Below are positions 18,717 to 27,602 of a DNA stretch of 64,000 bases, one piece after another. This DNA comes from Rubrivivax sp. (GTDB lineage: Bacteria > Pseudomonadota > Gammaproteobacteria > Burkholderiales > Burkholderiaceae_C). The stretch's first letter is position 1, and each line of letters opens with the position of its first letter. Made by a program: the position numbers and the translations under genes. Below the pieces are notes generated by a model that ran no database searches, was not told the DNA's origin, and saw nothing but the letters and a program-made list of their open reading frames with translations. The stretch is taken from positions 186,001 through 250,000 of the forward strand of contig JADJYX010000047.1 in NCBI GenBank assembly GCA_016719535.1, in the 5' to 3' direction.

Positions 18717-19114
18717 ACCGCCGCGGCCCCGACGGCAGCGGCCGATTCGAAGACGGGGTAGGGTCCGTCCTCGCTGCGGGCCGGCTGCGCGCGCAGGCGC
18801 ACCCGCAGCCCGATGCGCACCTGCTCGGGCGGCAGCGATTCGACCCGGCTCATCAGGCGAAAGCCCTCGTCCATGTCGATCAGCGCCACGTTGTACGCGG
18901 CCTCTGCCTTGGGCGCGATCACCGTCGTCGCATAGACGGTGCCCAGGCCGGCGCTGGTGGTCCAGCGCAGTGCACCCCGGTGGCCGGCGGGTGCGGCCAC
19001 GCGCGGGTAGAAGACGGGCCGGCCGTCCTCGTCGACCTGGTAGCCGAGCTGGCCTTGTTCGAGGTAGGCACGATGGCGCGTCAGGGGGGACTCGGCGGCG
19101 TCGGCTGTGGTCAT
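18713..19114 (-). CDS. DUF35 OB-fold protein lacking the zinc ribbon
   Basis: This 133-residue protein matches the C-terminal OB-fold of DUF35 (YATTVIAPKAEAAYNVALIDMDEGFRLMSRV). The N-terminal rubredoxin-like zinc ribbon is present in outline (GRPVFYPRVAAPAGHRG) but all four cysteines are missing. In characterised aldolase complexes the DUF35 subunit is the acyl-CoA-binding partner. The ATG at 19114 is preferred over a TTG 18 bases upstream. It overlaps the thiolase-like gene by four bases, supporting a complex. Confidence 0.8.
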   Translation of the reverse strand: MTTADAAESPLTRHRAYLEQGQLGYQVDEDGRPVFYPRVAAPAGHRGALRWTTSAGLGTVYATTVIAPKAEAAYNVALIDMDEGFRLMSRVESLPPEQVRIGLRVRLRAQPARSEDGPYPVFESAAAVGAAAV

Positions 19115-19139
19115 GGCGTGCTGGCGGTGCAAGTGCTGC

Positions 19140-21290
19140 TCACGGGGCGCGGGCGATCAGTGCGTCGACGGCCAGGATGCGGTCGCCGGCACAGATCAGC
19201 GGGTTGACGTCGAGCTCGGCGATGCGCTGGCGCTGGTCGGCGGCCAGTTCGGAGATGCGAGCGACGACCTCGGCCAGGCCGTCGATGGCCACCGGCGCCG
19301 AGCCGCGAAAGCCCTGCAGCACGCGCCGGCCCGCCAGCTCGTCCAGCATGCGCCGGGCCTCGTCGGTGCCGACCGGCGCCACGCGCAGTGCGGTGTCGCG
19401 CAGCAGCTCGACGAAGATGCCGCCGAGCCCGACCACCACCAGCGGGCCGAACTGCGGGTCGATGCGCGCGCCGACCATGATTTCGGCACCGGCCGGCACC
19501 ATGGGCTGCACCAGCACGCCGTTGATGTGCGGCAGCGGCGATACCGCCTGCGCGTTGGCCATCACCTCGGTGAAGGCGGTGCGCACCTCGTCGGCGCTGC
19601 GCAGGTTCAGGCGGATGACGCCGGCCTCGGTCTTGTGCGGGATGTCGGGCGATTCGACCTTCAGCACCACCGGAAAGCCGGCCTGCTGCGCCGCGGCCGC
19701 GGCCTCGTCGGCCGTATTCACCAGCACCTCGCGCACCACCGGCACGCCGTAGGCGGCGAGCACGGCCTTGCCCTCGCGCTCGGTCAGCGTGGCGTGGGGC
19801 GAGGCCTCGATCAGCGCCGCTGCACGCGCCGCCGCCCCGGGCGGCGACAGGCGCGGCGCACGCACGCCGCGGCGTGCGTGCCAGTCCTGGTGCCGGTGCC
19901 AGGCGGCCAGCGCGGCCATGCAGTGGCGCATCGAACGAAAGGTGGCCACCTGCGGGTGCTGCTCGCTCTCGACCGCCCCCGGCCCCTCGAGGTGCTGCGT
20001 CAGCCAGACGTTGCAGGCAATCTTGCCGTGCTCGGCGGCGGCGCGGCCGAGCGTGGCGATGCGTGCGGTGGCGGCGTCGTAGGCGAAGGTGTGCGGCACC
20101 ACCAGCGCGCCGTAGGCGGGGTCGGCCATCAGTGCCTCGAAGCAGGCGTGCAGATCCTGCGGCGTGGCCAGCACCTGCGCCGTCATGTCGCAGGGGTTGC
20201 CGGGCGAGCCGTACTCCGGGATCAGCGCCTCGAGGCGGCTCAAGGTCGCGGCCGACGGCGGCGGCAGGTCGACGCCCTGCGACTCGGCCTGGTCGGCCAG
20301 CAGGATGCAAGCACCGCCGGAAACGGCGGCCACGGCAACACCGCGCGCACGGGGCGGCGGCGCCTTGGCGAAGAACGAGGTCGTGTCCAGCAGCGCCTCG
20401 ATCTCGTCGACCAGGATCACGCCGGCCTGTTGCAGCGCCGCGCGGTAGGCCGCCTGCGAGCCGGCCACCGAGCCGGTGTGCGACACCGCCGCCTGCGCGC
20501 CGCGCTCGCTGGTGCCGAGCTTGTGCACCACCAGCGGCTTGCCGGCGTCATGGCAGCGCGCGGCCGCCTCGAGAAAGCGCGTGGGGTCGGACATGCCCTC
20601 GAAGACGCAGGCCACGGCACGGCAGGCGGGGTCGGCGGCGAGGTAAGCCACCTGGTCGGCCACGTCGACGTCGCTGGCGTTGCCACAGGTCAACAGGTGG
20701 CTCAGCCGCAGCCCATGTTCCTGCGCCTGCGCCAGCGCTGCGCCGATGGCGCCCGACTGGCTGACCAGCCCGACCGCCGGCGCCGGCGGCTTGCCGATGA
20801 AGCTGGCGATGCCGAAGGTGCCGATCACCCCCAGGCCGTAGTTCATGTAGCCCACGCAATTGGGGCCCAGCAGCCGCATGTCGGCGGCGCGCGCGATGTC
20901 CAGCAGGCGCTGCTGCTGGTGGCGGCGGTCGGGCAGCCCGGTCTCGGCGTAGCCCGAGGCAAAGAGCACGACGCCGCCGACGCCACGCTCGGCGCAGTCG
21001 CGCACGACCGCTTCCACCGCGTCGCGCGGCACGGCGACGAAGACGCAGTCCGGCGTCTGCGGCAGCGCGGCGATCGAGGGGTAGCAGGGCTGGCCGCCCA
21101 GTTCGGCGTAGCGCGCGTTGACGCGGTAGACCGGACCTTCGAAACGTCCGGGGCCGGCGATATTGGCCAGCGTCATGGCGCCGAAGGCCTGCGGATTGGC
21201 CGACACCCCGACGACGGCGATGTGGCGCGGTGCGAACAGGCGGGACAGCCGGGCCGCGTCGTAGAGGGGGCGTTGAGCCAGGTCGGTCAT
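19140..21290 (-). CDS. acetate--CoA ligase (ADP-forming) family acyl-CoA synthetase
   Basis: This is a 716-residue NDP-forming acyl-CoA synthetase. It has an N-terminal CoA-binding domain (RHIAVVGVSANP, about 20-112), a succinyl-CoA ligase-like domain with the phospho-histidine His271 in VSHTGS, and a C-terminal ATP-grasp domain (from about 490, with ESPDIPHKTEAGVIRL and GLGGIFVELLRD). It couples ATP to acid activation through a phospho-enzyme. I chose the ATG at 21290 because family similarity starts just after it. It heads the aldolase operon. The activated acid is unknown. Confidence 0.9.
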   Translation of the reverse strand: MTDLAQRPLYDAARLSRLFAPRHIAVVGVSANPQAFGAMTLANIAGPGRFEGPVYRVNARYAELGGQPCYPSIAALPQTPDCVFVAVPRDAVEAVVRDCAERGVGGVVLFASGYAETGLPDRRHQQQRLLDIARAADMRLLGPNCVGYMNYGLGVIGTFGIASFIGKPPAPAVGLVSQSGAIGAALAQAQEHGLRLSHLLTCGNASDVDVADQVAYLAADPACRAVACVFEGMSDPTRFLEAAARCHDAGKPLVVHKLGTSERGAQAAVSHTGSVAGSQAAYRAALQQAGVILVDEIEALLDTTSFFAKAPPPRARGVAVAAVSGGACILLADQAESQGVDLPPPSAATLSRLEALIPEYGSPGNPCDMTAQVLATPQDLHACFEALMADPAYGALVVPHTFAYDAATARIATLGRAAAEHGKIACNVWLTQHLEGPGAVESEQHPQVATFRSMRHCMAALAAWHRHQDWHARRGVRAPRLSPPGAAARAAALIEASPHATLTEREGKAVLAAYGVPVVREVLVNTADEAAAAAQQAGFPVVLKVESPDIPHKTEAGVIRLNLRSADEVRTAFTEVMANAQAVSPLPHINGVLVQPMVPAGAEIMVGARIDPQFGPLVVVGLGGIFVELLRDTALRVAPVGTDEARRMLDELAGRRVLQGFRGSAPVAIDGLAEVVARISELAADQRQRIAELDVNPLICAGDRILAVDALIARAP

Positions 21291-21324
21291 GGAAATGTCA
21301 ATTCCGGAGATTGGATCGCGGTTC

Positions 21325-21354
21325 ATTATCGCGTTCAATTTTTGCTGGCGTCAA
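21325..21354 (-). promoter_or_regulatory. promoter of the acyl-CoA synthetase/aldolase operon
   Basis: Reading leftward: TTGACG (21354-21349), 18 bases, GATAAT (21330-21325). This is one of the best sigma70 matches in the window. Unlike its neighbours the spacer has no TTCCA element, but GGAA and TTCC occur around the start codon. Confidence 0.45.
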
Positions 21355-21366
21355 TCAATATTCCGC

Positions 21367-21395
21367 TTGACGAACGTAGTTCCACTAGTCAGAAT
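21367..21395 (+). promoter_or_regulatory. promoter/operator of the 21.4-28.8 kb operon
   Basis: TTGACG (21367-21372), 17 bases, CAGAAT (21390-21395). The spacer contains GAAC-GTA-GTTC and the GTTCCA element (21379-21384), placed as in the promoters near 9.1, 15.4 and 28.8 kb. The first gene starts at 21464. Confidence 0.45.
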
Positions 21396-21463
21396 TTGTG
21401 TCATCGTCACGGCAACGCCCGCTGCAACAGCGGCGCCGCCACACTCACCCACAGGCCGAACCG

Positions 21464-22636
21464 ATGAGCGCAGACAGCTGGGAGCTTCCCGAAGAGCTTC
21501 GACAGATCCAGGACACCGTGGCGCGCTTCATGGCCGCCGAGGTCAAGCCTGCGGAGGACCGTCTCCAGCACGACGCCTACGAACTGCCCGCCGCCACGCT
21601 GCAGGCCCTGCAGGACAAGGCACGGGCCATTGGCCTGTGGTGCGTGCGCTCGCCGCAGGAGCACGGCGGTGCGGGCCTGAGCCAGCTCGGCCAGGCCGTC
21701 GTCGCCGAAGAAGCCGCCAAATGCCGCATGGGGGCCTACGTGCCGGCCTGCGGCGCCTTTGGTGCCGACCCGCCGAATGCCATCTGGCTCGGCACGCCGG
21801 AGCAGATTCGAAAGTACGGCGTGCCCGGTGTCGAGCAGGGGCGCAAGGTCTATTTCGCCATCAGCGAGGCCAGCGGCGGTGCCGACCCGGCGCGCTCGAT
21901 CCGCACCCGCGCCGTGCGCAAGGGCGATCGCTACGTGCTCAACGGCAGCAAGATGTGGATCACCGGCGCCGAGGGCGCCGACTGGGGCATCGTCTTCGCG
22001 CGCACCGGCGAGCAGGGCGACCGCGGCGGCATCACGGCCTTCATCGTCAATGGCCAGCCACCGGGCATGAGCCTGAAGCCGATCCCGGTGATCCGCTCCT
22101 ATGCGCCCTACGAGATCACCTTCAAGGACGTCGAGATCCCGGTCGAGGACCGCCTGGGCGACGAAGGCCAGGGCTTCGCGATCTGCGAGAAGTGGCTGAT
22201 CGAAGGGCGCATCCCCTATGCGGCCGGCACCATCGGCATCGCGCAGGCGGCGCTGCAGATCGCCATCGACTGGGCGCGCGAGCGCGAGACCTTCCGCAGC
22301 AAGCTGGCCGACAAGCAGGCCATCCAGTGGATGGTCGCCGACAGCGAGATGGAGTTGCGCGCCGCGCGGCTGCTGACCTGGCAGGCGGCCTGGATCGCCG
22401 ATTCCGGCCGTGGCGGCGACCTCAAGGTGGCGTCGTCGATCGCCAAGGTGACGGCCACCGAGACCGCCGGGCGTGTGGTCGACCGCGCCATCCAGATCCT
22501 CGGCGGCATGGGCGTGTCGCGCGAGCTGCCGCTCGAGCGCTGGTATCGCGAATTGCGCATCAAGCGCATCGGCGAGGGCCCTTCGGAGGTGCACCGCATG
22601 GTGCTGGCGCGCCATCTGCTGGGCACCGGCCGCTGA
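21464..22636 (+). CDS. acyl-CoA dehydrogenase (single, homomeric type)
   Basis: This 390-residue acyl-CoA dehydrogenase has a slightly altered signature (AISEASGGADPAR in place of SEPxxGSD), LNGSKMWITGAEGADW for flavin contact, and the second signature QILGGMGVSRELPLERWYRELR near the C-terminus. It has no divergent partner next to it, so a homotetramer is likely. The ATG at 21464 is preferred over an upstream in-frame start because the longer form adds a non-conserved Arg/His-rich tail. It starts a long rightward operon and would reduce EtfBA. Confidence 0.9.
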   Translation: MSADSWELPEELRQIQDTVARFMAAEVKPAEDRLQHDAYELPAATLQALQDKARAIGLWCVRSPQEHGGAGLSQLGQAVVAEEAAKCRMGAYVPACGAFGADPPNAIWLGTPEQIRKYGVPGVEQGRKVYFAISEASGGADPARSIRTRAVRKGDRYVLNGSKMWITGAEGADWGIVFARTGEQGDRGGITAFIVNGQPPGMSLKPIPVIRSYAPYEITFKDVEIPVEDRLGDEGQGFAICEKWLIEGRIPYAAGTIGIAQAALQIAIDWARERETFRSKLADKQAIQWMVADSEMELRAARLLTWQAAWIADSGRGGDLKVASSIAKVTATETAGRVVDRAIQILGGMGVSRELPLERWYRELRIKRIGEGPSEVHRMVLARHLLGTGR

Positions 22637-22655
22637 ACGGCCCGAGGAGCCGCGC

Positions 22656-23432
22656 ATGTCCATCGACCTCGATCTGCTGGACGACGGGATCGCCGTCATC
22701 ACGCTCAACCGGCCCGACAAGCGCAATGCGCTCGATGCCGAGCATTACCAGGCGCTGTCCGAGGCCTGGACGCGCGTGCGCGACGACGACGCCATCCGCG
22801 TGGCCGTGGTCACCGGCGCCGGCGACCAGGTCTTCAGCGCCGGTGCCGACCTGAAGTCGTGGATCGGCCGCGAGGCGCCGCTGGGCGAGCTGTGGCAGAC
22901 GCAGAAGGGCATGCTGCTCAACCGTGGGCTGGAGATCTGGAAGCCGGTGATCGCGGCGCTCAACGGCCATTGCCTGGCTGGCGGCATGACGCTGATGCTG
23001 GCCACCGACATCCGCGTCGCCGCCGAGCACGTGAGCTTTGCGCTCAGCGAGGTCAAGCGCGGCATCATCGCCGCCAATGGCGGCACGCAGCGCCTGCCCG
23101 ATCAGCTGCCGCACGCGATCGCGATGGAGATGCTGCTCACCGGCGACGCCATCGACGCCGCCACCGCGCTGCGCTTCGGGCTGATCAACCGCGTGGTGCC
23201 GGCGGCGCAGTTGATGGATGCGGCGCTCGACTATGCGCGTCGCATCGCGGCCAATGCGCCGCTGGCGGTACAGGCGGCCAAGGAGCTGGCGCTGCGCGGG
23301 CGCGAGCCGGGGCTGGCCGCCGGCCTGCGCTTCGAGCAGTTCGTGCAGAACATCCTGCGCCACACCGACGACGCGGCGGAAGGGCGGGCCGCTTTCGCCG
23401 CGAAGCGTGCGCCACGCTTCAAGGGGGAATGA
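22656..23432 (+). CDS. enoyl-CoA hydratase
   Basis: This 258-residue crotonase keeps both catalytic glutamates of true hydratases: Glu132 in FALSEVKRG and Glu158 in AMEMLLTGD. The oxyanion-hole motif SAGADLKSW is at 61-69. It follows the acyl-CoA dehydrogenase by 19 bases with GAGGAG-like spacing and is the best candidate for the standard hydration step of the island. It ends just before a short palindromic repeat that separates it from the next gene. Confidence 0.92.
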   Translation: MSIDLDLLDDGIAVITLNRPDKRNALDAEHYQALSEAWTRVRDDDAIRVAVVTGAGDQVFSAGADLKSWIGREAPLGELWQTQKGMLLNRGLEIWKPVIAALNGHCLAGGMTLMLATDIRVAAEHVSFALSEVKRGIIAANGGTQRLPDQLPHAIAMEMLLTGDAIDAATALRFGLINRVVPAAQLMDAALDYARRIAANAPLAVQAAKELALRGREPGLAAGLRFEQFVQNILRHTDDAAEGRAAFAAKRAPRFKGE

Positions 23433-23433
23433 C

Positions 23434-23512
23434 ATGAAGCCCCCACGCTCTCTTCGTTCGCTGCCCCCCAAGGGGGTGGTCAGCACCTTCGGAACGGCCG
23501 GGCGGTGCTGAC
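23434..23512 (+). repeat. REP-like intergenic element with CCCCCC-AA-GGGGG core
   Basis: This 79-base spacer between two operon genes contains the palindrome CCCCCC-AA-GGGGG (23464-23476), preceded by an ATGAAGCCCCCACGCTC lead. Related cores occur near 44190 (CCCCC-GA-GGGG) and 51450 (CCCC-TC-GGGG). Such elements are dispersed in Burkholderiales genomes. It interrupts the otherwise very tight gene packing of this operon. Confidence 0.5.
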
Positions 23513-24643
23513 GTGTCTCTGAGCGGTCGCTGCGTCATCGCCGGCATCGGACACACCGCCTTCGGCAAGCTGCCGGGGCGCGATACGGTGTCGCTGAACG
23601 TCGAGGCCTGTCGCGAGGCCTTGAACGACGCCGGCATCGACAAGTCGCTGGTCGACGCCGTCTTCGTCAAGGTGCCGACCTCGGCGCACCAGTTCATGTA
23701 TGGCCAGAAGGTGGCCGAGGCGCTGGGCATCGCGCCGCGCATCGGCGGCGCCTGGGACCAGGGCGGCGCGGCCAACATCACGCTGCTGTCGTTCGCCGTC
23801 ATGGCCATCGAGGCCGGCCAGTGCGACGTGGCCCTGGTGTGCTACGCCGACAACCCGCGCAGCGGCAACCGCGCCGTCTATGGCCGGCCGCGCGGCGACG
23901 ACGCGCTGTACGGCTGGTTTTCCACCGCCGCCGGCTACGCCATGATCCATCGCCGGCACGTGATCGAATACGGCACACCGCCGGAGGCCTTCGGCGCGGT
24001 GGCGCTGGCCAGCCGCCGGCATGGGGTCGGCAATCCGCATGCGCAGTTGCGCAAGCCGCTGGCGATGGACGAGTACCTGGCCTCGCCCTGGGTGGTGGAT
24101 CCGCTGCGGCGCGACGACTGCGCACTGGTCTCCGACGGCGGTGCGGCGCTGGTGGTGATGAGCGCCAAGCGTGCGCGCGAACTCGGGGTGCCGCAACCGG
24201 TGCCGGTGCTGGGCTTCGGCCATGGCCAGACCTCGTTCGAGTTGCCGCAGCGCGAGTCGCTCACGCGCACCGAAGCCGCACGCGCCGCCGCCACGGCCTT
24301 CGCGATGGCCGGCGCGCGCCCGCAGGACGTGGACGTGGCGCAGCTCTACGACTGCTTCACCGTCACCGTGCTGATGACGCTGGAGGACTACGGCTTCTGC
24401 CGCAAGGGCGAGGCCGCGGCCTTCGTCGCCGATGGCGCCATCGAGCATGGCGGCCGGCTGCCCGTCAACACCAGCGGCGGCCTGCTGTCGGAGACCGGCA
24501 TGCCGGGTCTGCAGCTGGTGATGGAAGGCGTGCGCCAGATGCGCGGCAGCGCGCGGCTGCAGGTGCCCCGCGCCAGGCTGTGCGTGGTCAGCAACCAGGG
24601 CGGCACCATGCACACGCACTCGACCCTGCTGCTGGGAAATTGA
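23513..24643 (+). CDS. thiolase-like protein without catalytic residues (retro-aldolase type)
   Basis: This is a second SCP-x/Ltp2-like protein, 376 residues, starting at GTG. The cysteine position reads DQGGAANIT (83-91), so the nucleophile is absent. The GHP motif of thiolases is also lost (NTSGGLLSETGMPG). YDCFTVTVLMTLEDYGFC is kept and aligns with YDAFTITTL of the homologue at 17559. A zinc-ribbon DUF35 gene follows after one base. By analogy with Ltp2 it may cleave a beta-hydroxyacyl-CoA by retro-aldol reaction. Confidence 0.85.
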   Translation: MSLSGRCVIAGIGHTAFGKLPGRDTVSLNVEACREALNDAGIDKSLVDAVFVKVPTSAHQFMYGQKVAEALGIAPRIGGAWDQGGAANITLLSFAVMAIEAGQCDVALVCYADNPRSGNRAVYGRPRGDDALYGWFSTAAGYAMIHRRHVIEYGTPPEAFGAVALASRRHGVGNPHAQLRKPLAMDEYLASPWVVDPLRRDDCALVSDGGAALVVMSAKRARELGVPQPVPVLGFGHGQTSFELPQRESLTRTEAARAAATAFAMAGARPQDVDVAQLYDCFTVTVLMTLEDYGFCRKGEAAAFVADGAIEHGGRLPVNTSGGLLSETGMPGLQLVMEGVRQMRGSARLQVPRARLCVVSNQGGTMHTHSTLLLGN

Positions 24644-24644
24644 C

Positions 24645-25046
24645 GTGGACCTGCCCAAGCCCGAGATCACCGAGCTCAACCGCCCGTACTGGGACGCGCT
24701 GCGCGAGGGCCGGCTGATGTTCCAGCGCTGCGGTTGCGGCCATGCCTGGCTGCCGGCGCGCCGCGAATGCCCGTCCTGCCTGCGGCCGGGCGCACACTGG
24801 GAATGCGCCAGCGGCCGCGGCACGCTGCTGAGCTGGGTCGTCTACCACACCGCCTACCACCCCGCCTTCGCCGAGCGGCTGCCCTACCACGTGGCGCTGG
24901 TCCAGCTCGAAGAAGGACCGCGCCTGCTGACGCGCATCGCCGACGGCCACGGGCGCCTGAGCGGTGATGCCCCGGTCGAACTGCAGGTGGGCTGGGAAGG
25001 CGAGGTTCCCCTGGCGACCTTCCGCCTGCGACCCGCCAACGACTGA
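24645..25046 (+). CDS. DUF35 protein with zinc ribbon
   Basis: This 133-residue protein has an N-terminal zinc ribbon with Cys29, Cys31, Cys42 and Cys45 and a C-terminal OB-fold (LLSWVVYHTAYHPAF, PYHVALVQLEEGPRLLTRI). It starts at GTG one base after the stop of the thiolase-like gene, matching aldolase/DUF35 gene pairs in which the DUF35 subunit binds acyl-CoA and stabilises the complex. Compared with the protein at 18713, it keeps the complete metal site. Confidence 0.87.
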   Translation: MDLPKPEITELNRPYWDALREGRLMFQRCGCGHAWLPARRECPSCLRPGAHWECASGRGTLLSWVVYHTAYHPAFAERLPYHVALVQLEEGPRLLTRIADGHGRLSGDAPVELQVGWEGEVPLATFRLRPAND

Positions 25047-25055
25047 ATCCACACC

Positions 25056-26279
25056 ATGCGCCAAGCCGTCATCGTCTCCACCGCCCGCACCCCGCTCGTC
25101 AAGGCGCAGCGCGGCGAGTTCAACATCACGCCCGGGCCCACGCTGGCCGCCTGCGCCATGCGCGCCGCCGTCGAGCGTGCCGGCGTCGACCCCGCCACCA
25201 TCGACGACGTGGTGATCGGCTGCGGCAATCCGGAGGGCCGCACGGGGCGCAACATCGGCCGCCAGGCGGCGCTGCGCGCCGGCTGGCCGGTCGGCGTGGC
25301 AGGCACCACGGTCAGCCGCTTCTGTGCCTCGGGCCTGCAGGCAGTGGCCGACGCCGCCGGCCGCATCGTCGCTGACGGCGAGTCGCTGATGGTGGCCGCC
25401 GGCGTGGAGAGCATCTCCGGCCTGCCCGCACCGCGGCCGGCGGGTGAGGGTGGCGACAACGGCGTCGACCCCTGGCTGGCCGAACGGCTCCCCGGGCTTT
25501 ATCTGGCGATGATCGACACCGCCGATATCGTCGCCGCACGCTACGGCGTTTCGCGGGCGGCCCAGGACGAATTCGCGCTGCAAAGCCAGCGGCGTACGGC
25601 ATCCGCGCAGCAACGCGGCCTGTTCCGCGACGAGATCGTGCCCGTGACGACGATGATGGCCGTCGCCGACAAGGCCACCGGCACGGTGAGCCGGCGCGAG
25701 GTGACGGTCGACCACGACACCTGCAACCGCGCAGACACCACGCTCGCCGGTCTGGCGGCGCTGGCGCCGGTGAAGGGGCCGGAGCGCTTCATCACCGCCG
25801 GCAACGCCTCGCAGCTGGCCGACGGTGCTTCGGCCTGCGTGCTGATGGAAGCGCGTGCCGCCGAGCGCGCCGGCCTGCAACCGCTGGGCGCCTTCCGCGG
25901 CTTCACCGTGGCCGGCTGCGAGCCCGACGAGATGGGCATCGGCCCTGTGTACGCGGTCCCCAAGCTGCTGCAACGCCACGGCCTGCGGATCGACGACATC
26001 GACCTGTGGGAGCTCAACGAGGCCTTCGCCTCGCAGGTGCTGTACTGCCGCGACCGCCTGGGCATTCCCGACGAGCGGCTCAACGTCAACGGCGGCAGCA
26101 TCGCCATCGGCCATCCCTTCGGCATGACCGGCGCCCGCCTCGTCGGCCACGCGCTGCTGGAAGGACGGCGCCGCGGCGCCAGGTATGCGGTGGTGACCAT
26201 GTGCATCGCCGGCGGCATGGGTGCGGCTGGGCTGCTCGAGGTCTTCCGAGCGTCCACCGGACAGGACGGCGGGCGCTGA
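25056..26279 (+). CDS. acetyl-CoA acetyltransferase (thiolase)
   Basis: This 407-residue protein is a true thiolase. The nucleophile Cys90 is in VSRFCASGLQAV, the NEAFA motif is present, His353 is in GHPFGMTGAR and the second cysteine Cys383 is in MCIAGGMGAAG. It would cleave a 3-ketoacyl-CoA with free CoA to give acetyl- or propionyl-CoA and a shortened acyl-CoA. It follows the DUF35 gene by nine bases and precedes a short coupled ORF and the second dehydrogenase pair. Confidence 0.94.
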   Translation: MRQAVIVSTARTPLVKAQRGEFNITPGPTLAACAMRAAVERAGVDPATIDDVVIGCGNPEGRTGRNIGRQAALRAGWPVGVAGTTVSRFCASGLQAVADAAGRIVADGESLMVAAGVESISGLPAPRPAGEGGDNGVDPWLAERLPGLYLAMIDTADIVAARYGVSRAAQDEFALQSQRRTASAQQRGLFRDEIVPVTTMMAVADKATGTVSRREVTVDHDTCNRADTTLAGLAALAPVKGPERFITAGNASQLADGASACVLMEARAAERAGLQPLGAFRGFTVAGCEPDEMGIGPVYAVPKLLQRHGLRIDDIDLWELNEAFASQVLYCRDRLGIPDERLNVNGGSIAIGHPFGMTGARLVGHALLEGRRRGARYAVVTMCIAGGMGAAGLLEVFRASTGQDGGR

Positions 26280-26283
26280 GGCC

Positions 26284-26439
26284 ATGACATTCGATCGCCG
26301 GCGCGCCGCCGGATGGGCTGTGGGGATCGACGGCTGCTTGGCGACCATCGGCCTGACGCCGTCGGTCGACGACGACCGGCGCGGCGTCGCAGGCAACTTC
26401 AAGGTCTACGAGGCGGCAATGGCCGCGCAACGGCGATGA
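26284..26439 (+). CDS. small coupled ORF (51 aa, unknown)
   Basis: This 51-codon ORF begins MTFDRRRAAGWAVGIDG four bases after the thiolase stop, and its TGA overlaps the next ATG as ATGA. The GCTGAGGCC before its ATG is a weak ribosome site. The sequence is not repetitive and has no membrane segment. I do not recognise it. It may be a real small protein, a remnant, or a translation bridge. Confidence 0.4.
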   Translation: MTFDRRRAAGWAVGIDGCLATIGLTPSVDDDRRGVAGNFKVYEAAMAAQRR

Positions 26440-27599
26440 ACCTGGATCTGACCACCGAACAATCGGCCTTCCGCGACGAGGTTCGCGCCTTCATCCGCGA
26501 GCGGCTGCCGCAGGACATCCGCGAGCGACTGCGCCAGGGCTATCTGCCGCGCAAGCAGGACACGGTGCGCTGGCAGCGCATCCTGGCAGAGCGCGGCTGG
26601 GCCGCGCCGCACTGGCCGCGCGCCTACGGCGGCGCGGAGCTCGGCCAGATCGAGCGCATCATCCTGCTCGACGAACTGCAGCGCGCACCGGCACCGGTGC
26701 CTCAGGTCTTCAACATCAACATGCTCGGCCCGGTGCTGCTGAAGTTCGGCAGCGAGCGGCAGAAGGCCTGGTTCCTGCCGCGGCTGGCCAATCTGGACCT
26801 GTGGTTCTGCCAGGGTTTCTCGGAGCCCGGGGCAGGATCCGACCTCGCGGCGCTGCGCACCCTCGCGCGGCGCGAGGGCGAGCACTATGTCGTCAACGGG
26901 CAGAAGATCTGGACCTCCACCGCGCACGTGGCCGACTGGATGTTCGCGCTGGTGCGCACCGACGCGCAGGCGCAGCGTCACCGCGGCATCTCGTTCCTGC
27001 TCATCGACCTGAAGACGCCGGGCGTCACGGTGCGCCCGATCCGCTCGATCGACGGCGCGCACCACCTCAACGAGATCTTCCTGCAGGACGTGCGCGTGCC
27101 CGTCGAGAACCTCGTGGGCGAGGAAGGGCAGGGCTGGGAATGCGCGCGCTTCCTGCTGGCCAACGAACGCAGCGGCATCGCCAATGTCGGCGCCTGCCGC
27201 GAGCGGCTGGCCTATGCACGCGAGCTGGCCGCGCGCACGCGCCGCGGTCGGCACCGCCTGGCCGACGACCCGCACCTGCGGCACGAGCTCGCGCTGCTCG
27301 ACGCCGAGTTGCGCGCGCTGGAAGTGACGAACCAGCGCTTCCTGCTGACGCCCTCGGCACAGGCGGCGATGCCGGCCTTTGCCTCGGTGCTCAAGCTGCG
27401 CGGCACGGCGCTGCAGCAGCAGCTGCACGGGTTGCTGGTGCGCCTGGGCGGCGCCGGCGTGCGTGAACATGTCGACGACGAAGACGTGGACGGCATACCG
27501 CATCTGGTGGAACGTTACCTATTCGCGCGTGCCGGCAGCATCTACGGTGGGACCTCGGAAATCCAGCGCGACCTCGTCGCCAAGACGCTATTGGGCTGA
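26436..27599 (+). CDS. acyl-CoA dehydrogenase, pair 2 subunit A
   Basis: This 387-residue acyl-CoA dehydrogenase has the full signature GFSEPGAGSDLAA, VNGQKIWTSTAH for FAD and IYGGTSEIQRDLVAKTLLG at the C-terminus. The ATG at 26436 overlaps the small ORF; an upstream in-frame extension is not family-like. It is clearly related to subunit A of pair 1 but distinct, and is followed three bases later by a divergent partner. It probably works on another intermediate of the same degradation. Confidence 0.9.
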   Translation: MNLDLTTEQSAFRDEVRAFIRERLPQDIRERLRQGYLPRKQDTVRWQRILAERGWAAPHWPRAYGGAELGQIERIILLDELQRAPAPVPQVFNINMLGPVLLKFGSERQKAWFLPRLANLDLWFCQGFSEPGAGSDLAALRTLARREGEHYVVNGQKIWTSTAHVADWMFALVRTDAQAQRHRGISFLLIDLKTPGVTVRPIRSIDGAHHLNEIFLQDVRVPVENLVGEEGQGWECARFLLANERSGIANVGACRERLAYARELAARTRRGRHRLADDPHLRHELALLDAELRALEVTNQRFLLTPSAQAAMPAFASVLKLRGTALQQQLHGLLVRLGGAGVREHVDDEDVDGIPHLVERYLFARAGSIYGGTSEIQRDLVAKTLLG

Positions 27600-27602
27600 A
27601 CC

